Source of the DNA: Sinonovacula constricta
Lineage: Eukaryota > Mollusca > Bivalvia > Cardiida > Solecurtidae
DNA: 64,000 nucleotides
NCBI GenBank assembly: GCA_007844125.1
Contig: CM017571.1
Span: forward strand, 3,995,771-4,059,770
Direction: 5' to 3'
The notes under the pieces were generated by a model. That model did no database searches. It was not told where the DNA came from and saw only the letters and a list, made by a program, of their open reading frames with translations. Of this stretch, positions 53,101 through 62,100 are shown in pieces; the first letter of the stretch is position 1, and each line of letters begins with the position of its first letter. The translations under genes and the position numbers were made by a program.

Positions 53101-56100
53101 TGACAAGTAACAAACTGATATCATTCAACACATGTTACATGAACATATATATATATTGGTTTGTATTTTTTATATAAAATAATTAATTGCTAATACAAAC
53201 AAAAACACATTTGCATTAGAAAACATAACCATAAATCATCATGCCAGAGACTTGAGGATGAGACCTTTCTTTATTCATTTAAGTTTTTATGCAGTAAACC
53301 CTTGGCATTGTGGGTGGTGTACTCACAGGTTTGCTGATGTCTAAAGGGGCCTCGCTGTAGAACTGATCAAGTGGCACCAAATCAATCTCCTCATCTTTCG
53401 ACCTGTCACAAAATAGACATAGGTTTAACTTAAGAGGCACAATGTTATACACAATATCAGGCTGGTCAGTCACAACTGATAGAAGTTGTTAGGGAAAGTA
53501 TCTAGAACATAACAACAATTTTCAATAGAGCAGGCCTTGTAGCTGGAATTTAAGTTGGCAGTGTTCATATGGAAGCCAGTTTTATGATTTTTAAGCTATT
53601 TAGATAAACTGCAATATAATAACACTCACTGTTGAAATTTGTTTGCAATATGTAAAATTTTCTGGTTCGATCATGAATTATGTTAAATAAAATAAAATCA
53701 GTGAAGTTCTAGTACTTATTTAGTTGTTGCCTAAATACTGACCAAGAAATCAATCCAGTGTAAATAAGTCATGGTAATAGAACATTTAAATAAAAATCAA
53801 TTTGAATACTGTCCTTTTTTCAATAAGAGTCCTTATCATAAAAGATAATTTTCTTTATTTTGATACTGAACAATTAACATGTACTCAAACCTTTTGATCA
53901 TGAATGGTACAACCTAGAAAAATGTTGTGAGAGCTAACTTGCAGTGCAACAGTGATTTCATCCAAGAAGCAGCAGGGAGGGCCAGCATACCAGTTGTATT
54001 TAGATAATCCATTATGCAGGCCAGCAAACCACTCGGATCAGAGTCTAGAGGGGCGCATTACCCGCTCTAGCCCCTTGGAGGTGGTTTTGGCTGAGCATAC
54101 CAGGTAGCCCCACTTTTTAGGGGCCGAGCAGGGAACAACGCCCAGCCAGGAGACTAGATAGGGTAATGAGAGCCCCCATGGCCTGATTTGGGTACTATGC
54201 AGCCCCAACCCACCACAGAAACCTGAAAAGAAAAATCTGTCTCCAGCCAGACAAAGACCAGTGCCAAGGGATGCGAAAGACGCTCCCCGGCTTTCTTGGA
54301 TGGGATTGCTTTGTGGATGCATGGAAGCTAGGTTACCTCATAATGAAAGGTGAGCGACCAAGCACAGGGGCTTCTATTCTAAAGGCACAAGGAGCGCAGC
54401 TCATGGAGGCCCAAAACAACTGTTGTACAACATTCAACATCAAGCTACTCTGGGTTCATGTCATAAAAGACACACAGTAGTTGAGTGTGGACCGGCTTGA
54501 CAACTCCAGAGGCCACATCCGCGACAATGACCTGTCTTGAGTGCAATAAAAAAAGAGGGACCGCAGCCCTCATTGCTTAGAAACCCCATCATGGGGGGGT
54601 AATTGGCACTCGCACACAAAGTCTTGCCCGGGTCCATCCATTAGGTAATAAAGGACGGGTTCGTCAAGTTTCAGAACAGAGCGCTCTATCCGGCAGACCT
54701 TGAGGGACCACATGGGGTTTGTCGCACGTCGATGGCAGCCCTCCAGTTCGCTGGCCTGGTAGAACCAGGTAGCTGACACCAACGGCCGGGGACAACCGAA
54801 GAGGGCTTTTGTGCCACGGATTCGGCCTTGATGACATCCAACGACCATTTTACCGCTAAGCCTGGTCTCTTCTTCCTTTAAGGCCACTACAACCTAGGGC
54901 AGCCTACCAACCCACTCAGTTGACTGCTGGCCCTCAGGTAGCTCGTTTTAGCACTAACCGGAGGAGCCGCTCCCTCTCACGCAGGCCCCTTAGTCCAAAC
55001 CGGTAAGGGTGGCGATCGGGAGAGGGTGAAACAACTGCTAAAAGCCCTTGGCGCTCTTCTCGCAAAACTTGCGGAGAGGGCCATGGCTGCTATCCCTGGT
55101 GTCATTGGCAGCATGGTTTCATAGCTGTTGTCAACCACTGGCAAGGCAGTCGGATGGCTTGCCGAACAAACTTGGGCTCTGTTTCTCGCTGTGGGTTTGT
55201 TACTGGTTGCGGCCCGCGAGTGGATAGCGAAGCGCAAGCCCATAGGCAACTAGCCTTATGGCAACGCCACCTATAACCAGAGCCTTCTTTTCCTCGGAAT
55301 GTGCTCGCGCAGCTGCTGTAGCAGCAGTAACAGATTCGCTGCTTTGGGCACCAGGCAGTTTCGCTGCAGGCGGGTCCACCCACGGCGGCCCTGCAATTTT
55401 ACCGTCATTGAAGCTGCCATGTCTCTGAGTGTGCACCGAGGACAGTTAACCCCCACCACGCTGATTGGTCGGTCGGCTGGAGCCTTTATTGTTTTGTAAT
55501 TGTAGCCTGCGATGTCGGAATTGATGTTTAGGAGCATGTCACGCGGAGCCATGTACAATCCTGTTCCTAAGACCACGTTGAGCTCACTCCTGGCGTACTG
55601 CAGAAAGCTTTGGTAATGGATGATAGCAGCCTGGATGTCGACCGGAGAATTTATCGCATCCTCCACTTGGGCTAGGAACTGCTTTTGCGCCTCGAAGCCG
55701 CCTGCGATCCGGGACTTGGCTTGGGCCTGGGCCCTAAGCAGAGCCCATACATAGGTCTGGATCGAGTCATTGATTCGCTCCATGTTGGCCTGAGTAAAGC
55801 CTTTCGAGGCGCCTAGCACGAACATGCTCCAAGAGCCATAAAAGTCGGGATCTTGTTTGATGACCTCAATGCGGTCCTTTTTAGGCGGCCACTAGTTGCA
55901 AGACGAAACCCCACCATAACGACCTCCAGAAACCTTCGACCCGAACGTTGGCTGGTACAACATTTGAATACCAAGTGTGTAACCTCATCCAAGGAGAGAA
56001 CCTCTGTGCGTCCAGGCCTTTGAACCTTTCAGCAGCTGCAAGAACATCTCAGAACCAGCGTCCAACTATGCGGCCTAACCCTTAGGCTTGATAAAACTGG

Positions 56101-59100
56101 ATTACTCAATCTCAATGTTGATGTTTCACTAGGGTCGTTCGAATCTTGGAAGGGTTGTTGGAGCTGCTAGGGTTCGAACAGACCCATCAACCACGGCAAA
56201 GTGCCCAAGGGGATCGTTCTGTAAATTTCAGCCCGCACAAGTTGTTGTTTATCAACCTAGAATAGGCCCCCAGTATTCTTATTGTTGTTGTCGCTGTCGG
56301 TAGCTGATCGTACGGGTAAATCAAAGCGTCCGTATTCCCTCATCTCGAGTTCAAGCTCCTGAGACAAGTGACAATCTCTGAGCTCACTATCTCAGTTAAA
56401 GACTAGCGTGGGAACAGAATAGACAACCATGGTCTACCAGTGAATGTCGTCCTTGAGATGAAATGAGTATCTTGGCTGTGGTGGGGGTGGAAAACCAGTG
56501 AAGACTACGCTTCTCGGGCTTTCATCGATGCAGTTGCTGTACTAGATAGTGCACCTGATCTGTCCCTCTACATAAAAAAAGACCAGGATGGTGATGTAGA
56601 CCTAATGGGGGGGTCAGATCATAAACCATGGCGACATTGAATTACCTACAGATACGGTTTCGGTGAGAGTGGTCGAGGCAGGGTGGAAGTTCTTAAAGGG
56701 AGAAGTCCTTCTGAAACAGGGTGACATGGCTATGGAAGGTCATCTTAATCTTAACAATCACTGGATAGTGAATTTGCATTTTCCAGTACATTTGACTATT
56801 GCTGCAAACAAGAAATATGTTGACACAAATATGCAAACTCCCAAGCTAAGGGAGGCGGCGAATTTCAATGGTTGTTCGGGTCAAACTCGGATGGCATAGC
56901 CATATAAAAGTGGGCTACATCATGATGAAAAATGGAAAGATACCGGCTATATCTGTGGCTCAACATTATGGAAACTCTGAAGAGAGGGTGAGTGTGGGTG
57001 TTACAGTAGGTGGAAAGTATCCAGACATTTATGATATAACTAAGAATCCAGGCTATTATTCCGTTGAGCACTAGAAGTTGATAGAGGTGATATTATCAAC
57101 TTTTAGATGCAGGAAGTGAGTCAGACTATGTTTCGGGAGTGGTTGCGCTGTAAATTGAACTAGAGACGTGAGTCTCGGGGACGTCTTGGATGGCATGGAG
57201 GACGTAAAAAGAAGAAAGAAAAAAATCAACCCAAAAGGTTCGAACCCATGACCCAAAGAAAAAATAATAAAAATGCCCCTCAGACGTTAACTTGCTGGCC
57301 TTGAACAAATAATAAAACTGCCCAACAGACGTTAACTTGCAGGCCTTGAAATTTTAAAAAAAAAACTGCCCAACAAGGCCAGATAGCAGGCCTTAAATTT
57401 GAAGGCTTGAGTTTTTCTCACAGACTTTCTCACACTTTAGCCTTCAGCCTGCCAGCTGTTTCTGACCACCTTAGCTTAGGACTGTCTAAGGTGGTCAGGG
57501 TCTTAGCTCTATATATGTGTGTGTGTCACATTCAACCCTATACGGATGTATGTCAAGGGTCGTCTTCGATATGTTTATTGTTTGTTTATTGGATTTATCG
57601 TCCCACCAACGGTATTTCAGTTATCTGGAGACGGTGTCCACTTGAAGCAGATATAGTGCTGCCTTCACTGTGTATAGCATGCCGTGAATACCTGGCATGA
57701 TACCACACCCAGTCACATTATCCTGACACCGGGCCAACCAGTCGAGGAACTACCCTTATATTTGCTTGAGCGTTAGCAAGGGAGCTATACCACTACCATT
57801 TTTAACGACTTTGGTATGTCCTGGCCCAGGATCGAACCCGGGGCCTCCCGTACCTGGAGCCGCCGCTCTACCAATTGCGTTTCCAGGTCCGGTGTTTCGA
57901 AATGTGACTGTACCTAAGGTAATGTGAAACTGTAATGTGTCTTGTCATAGTGAGCTCTTATAACCATCCGTGTCCCTCTAGGGATAACAGCATACCACTT
58001 TTGAGTATATTTAAATATATGCTGTGTGATTTTGCAATCCATAATCACGCGAGATCATGGGGCTTAGGCCCTCTCCTGTATGTTGGCAACAATGTGTCCC
58101 CTACAATTGTTGATCTGTTCCAGATCATTTTCCTTGTCGCCACAATCATTCTGGTGGCATATATGATGAATCGGCCTGAGCGGTGGGGGACAACTTTGGC
58201 CTCTATTTTCATCGGTTTGCAGGAGAGTGGGGCGGACCTATCGCATAGCAAGGTGGGGCAGCATAGTACCCAAATCGGGCCATAGGGGGTCTCATTACCC
58301 GATCTAGTCCCCTGGCAGGGCATTCTGCCCCCGCTAGGCCCCCCAAAAACGGGGCTACCAGGTATGCTTGGCCCAAACCGCCTCTAAGGGGGTAGATTGG
58401 GTAAGGCGGCCCCCTAGGCCCTGATCTGAGTGAATGGATTATCTAAATACAACTGGTAGGAAAATGTATGAGAGCTAGCTGACAGTGCAACAGTGGTTTC
58501 ACCAAGGAAAATGTTTGAGAGCTAGCTGGTAGTGCATCAGTGGTTTCACCAAGGAAAATGTTTGAGAGCTAGCTGGTAGTGCATCAATGGTTCTACCCAG
58601 TTAGGTGTTTGAAATGAAGCTGGCAGAGCAAGAGAGTGGTATAATCCAGACAGGTGATTGACAGCTAGCTGGCAGTTGTTCAATGGCTCTTCCTATACAA
58701 GTTTTTGAAGTTAGATGGCAGCACAACACTGGTACCATCTTACTATGTGATCTTTATTCATCATTATAGCATGCAGGCCTGACTGAATTTTGTCCTTGTG
58801 TGAGTCTCACTTCCAATCCCTGACTACAACGTGTACATACTTGAACTCGAGACACTTGGTGATCTCCTTTTCCAGATGCATCACCTCATACAGCAGGTTC
58901 TGAACTTGCAGGTGGCACTTGTCAATCCTTTGCTTCGCCTGCACAAAATAACAATAAAGGACATTCATCTCTCTTTTCTTATAAGTGGTTACATTGCTCT
59001 TTTCAAACAGCCTTACATTTATATCCCTATAGTCTATGACATTAATAAATCAAAGAAACGCTGTGGTCATGCTGTTATATAATGTAACCATGTGAAATTC

Positions 59101-62100
59101 AGGAGTTCTGAGGCCATGCTGTTATATAATGTAACCATGTGAAATACAGGAGTTCCGAGGCCATGCTGTTATATAATGTAACCATGTGAAATACAGGAGT
59201 TCCGAGGCCATGCTGTTATATAATGTAACCATGTGAAATACAGGAGTTCCAAGGCCATCTGTTATATAATGTAACCATGTGAAATACAGGAGTTCCAAGG
59301 CCATGCTGTTATATAATGTAACCATGTGAAATTCAGGAGTTTCATGGCCATCTGTTATATAATGTAACCATGTGAAATACAGGAGTTCCGAGGCCATGCT
59401 GTTATATAATGTAACCATGTGAAATACAGGAGTTCCGAGGCCATCTGTTATATACAGTACTGAAAATCATGAAATTGACAAACGGAACGGAGTGGAAATG
59501 GAAATGAAACGTTTTTCGTTTCCTGTTGAAACGGAAACGGAACGGAGTGGAAATGGAAATGCAACGGAGCGCTACAAACGCTTGAAAAGGTGTAAAAGGT
59601 GTAAACGGTATAAACGCTATAACCGGAGCGCTTGGAACGCTAGAAACGGTAGAAACGGAAAAATCGGAATGCTCGTAACGGTAGAGTTATTTTCACTACC
59701 GCTTCAAACGTTTCTAGGTCACCCGATTATTTATAGTAACATTTCAACCGTTTCTTGGTACGAAATAAATTTAAACGAACACAATAACTGGCTTCAATTT
59801 ATCAACACAAACGCGCTTTTATATGTACTCTGCAGAAAGAAATAACATAAATTATTATCAAAAAATCGTATTTATCAAACTTGTACATTACAGTTCCGAG
59901 CCGCACGAGTTGTCCAAGTCATCGTGTACCGTTAAAACAGAAACTGCACTAAAAATCACTCCGCACGATAAAACACGCAATTTAACTATAATATTGCGTT
60001 TCTGTCGAAACTGATGTTTTAATTAATTCCAATGAATAGCTTAACATCCGCCTTGGATCGACATTCTTAGTCTTCATTGTTTGGCATATGAAGATAGTGT
60101 GTACACAGCTGTCATTACACGTATGCGCGCGCAATGTCGCAGCATTTCCCGAGTTTTCGCTAATTACTTTGTAGCTGCATGGTCCGTTCCCGGATCAACT
60201 ACGCCAATCATTTTTGTGTGAACATACTTGCTTAAAGTATTTTTCATTTACAAAGAATGCATTGCGTGGTACAAAATAAAGTTACTTAATGAAATTAAAC
60301 CTCAACCAAAAGAAGGTAACACATCTCATATAACACAAAAAACATAAAACAACTACACATAAAACAAACAAACAATGCTATGTGTTATTGCAAGGTGTGA
60401 CCCAATCAAGAACCAATAACATCCTCCCCGGAGCCAATGACAAGTATGATCCTAAAGTTCAACGTCTGAATAACCATAGACTGCCAAATAGTGCACGTAT
60501 ACAATCATCGATTGACAGTTAAATGAAACAACCGTGATAAAAACTTACATCACGATAAATATTAAAGACATAATAATCATTACCGCCATTAAATTCACCT
60601 GATCACACATGATCATCATCAGGATCCCATATTACTTATATAATCACCACTAATCATCATCAAAAGCAGCATCACCTGCATCACGATCTACATCATAATC
60701 GTCATGAGCATCAGCATCACCGTAACCGTTATTACCATTTACATTATAATCATAAACAGCATCACTACCCAAAGAAATGTTTCTTTGCTTTATTCGTGAT
60801 TTCTAATGGCTGCAAGCACAAAACTGTGAAGTGATGATATGAAATCAATAAAATTTGCATTTAGTTATATGACTTATTTTCATTTTTCTGGATACGAGTA
60901 TGCATTTCACTTATCTATCTTTTACAAAAAATGTTTTTAGACTTAGACGTTTTTTCAGAAGAAACTTCTTTCCAGTATTTGCTTTGACTTTTTGCCCGAG
61001 TCATGTTATATAATAAGAAACTTTTTAAAAGGTTGCTGGTCTTATTTTGACTAAGTTAAGAAATTGTCTTTATGATGAGGGTGGGGTTATTATATTATAT
61101 ATTTTAAAAAAGAAATTGAAATATTATTGCATTATGCTCATTTGCTAATTTAATGATATAAATAATAAAGGACAAGGTTCACGAAGGTTTAAAAATGGCC
61201 CCGTTCTGAAAATTGACAAATAAATTGAAAATTGATTCTACAAGGTGTCTTTTTTCTGAAACTGCTGATCGTTTCGGACTTGCTAAATGTTATTTGTGTC
61301 CACAAGGCAAAATAAATCGCATATGGTAAGTCTGCGACAACAGACTCCCGCTAGGTATTTATTTGCCTGGCCGAGGAATGCGGAGGTTGAAACGGAAAAC
61401 CCTTTATGTGTATTCCAAGACCCAATAAACTTAGAAGGACATCATCAATTTGCCCTTTCTGAAAAGGACCTCACTGCAATCAAGACCAAGGTGACCGAAC
61501 TGAAAAAAGTGGTCACAAGTAGATTGTCTAACCATAAAAGTGAATAAAATTGACAAGTGATGGACATTCGTGTTTATTATTTGTGTTAATCTTCAACATA
61601 GGCCAAGTGCCAAGCCTGGTTAGCTTCACATGATGATGTGACAATTGCTTAATGATGTTATGGTCACTTGTTTTGATAAAAGATGCTTGGCATCTTCAGT
61701 ATGGTACAAATGTACATGTATCTGTTTCACAGGTCTGTCTAAATGGATGACCCCTGGGCACAGGTTTTCTGCATAATATTTGAATGTTTAGTGTTATATT
61801 TTTGTTGCATATTTTGAGGCATGGAGCATGATGGTGCACTGCATGTCCTTGCAGCATAGCAACTATGCTGGAACCCCCCCCCCCCACCACCATCCTTAAA
61901 TAAATGTTGATGTACAAAATGGATGAATCAAACAGTTTTTCTCCATAAAACTTCCAATATTTCAGCTTAAATGCAATAACTTGTTAACACAAGAAAAAAA
62001 AAAAAGCATTTACATGTAAGTTTTCAAATATCGTATAATATACTGAATATCGATCATCTTGTATTGTTACAAAATATTGTATGATAATTATGATGGATAT

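Larger units (their letters stand above)
53988..58458. mobile_element. Polinton/adintovirus-like relic with 0.2-kb inverted ends
   Basis: 4471 bp bounded by inverted repeats whose outer 26 bp are identical (begin taccagttgtatttagataa). The interior is more GC-rich than the host intron and carries remains of short virus-like genes on both strands: a hydrophobic one-helix protein with an in-frame stop, a 184-codon minus-strand frame, and a fibre-like frame broken by a frameshift. No integrase, polymerase, packaging ATPase or major capsid gene is visible, so it is a defective or internally deleted copy. A SINE (57572-57893) has inserted near the right end. Assignment rests on end architecture and gene style only. 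Confidence 0.6.

Noticed and set aside
54038..54322. 94-codon minus-strand frame
   Set aside because: Mostly translates the left inverted repeat of the 4.5-kb element; not a gene.
59122..59418. 98-codon minus-strand frame with repeated [18 protein letters not shown]
   Set aside because: Reading of the 47-bp minisatellite.
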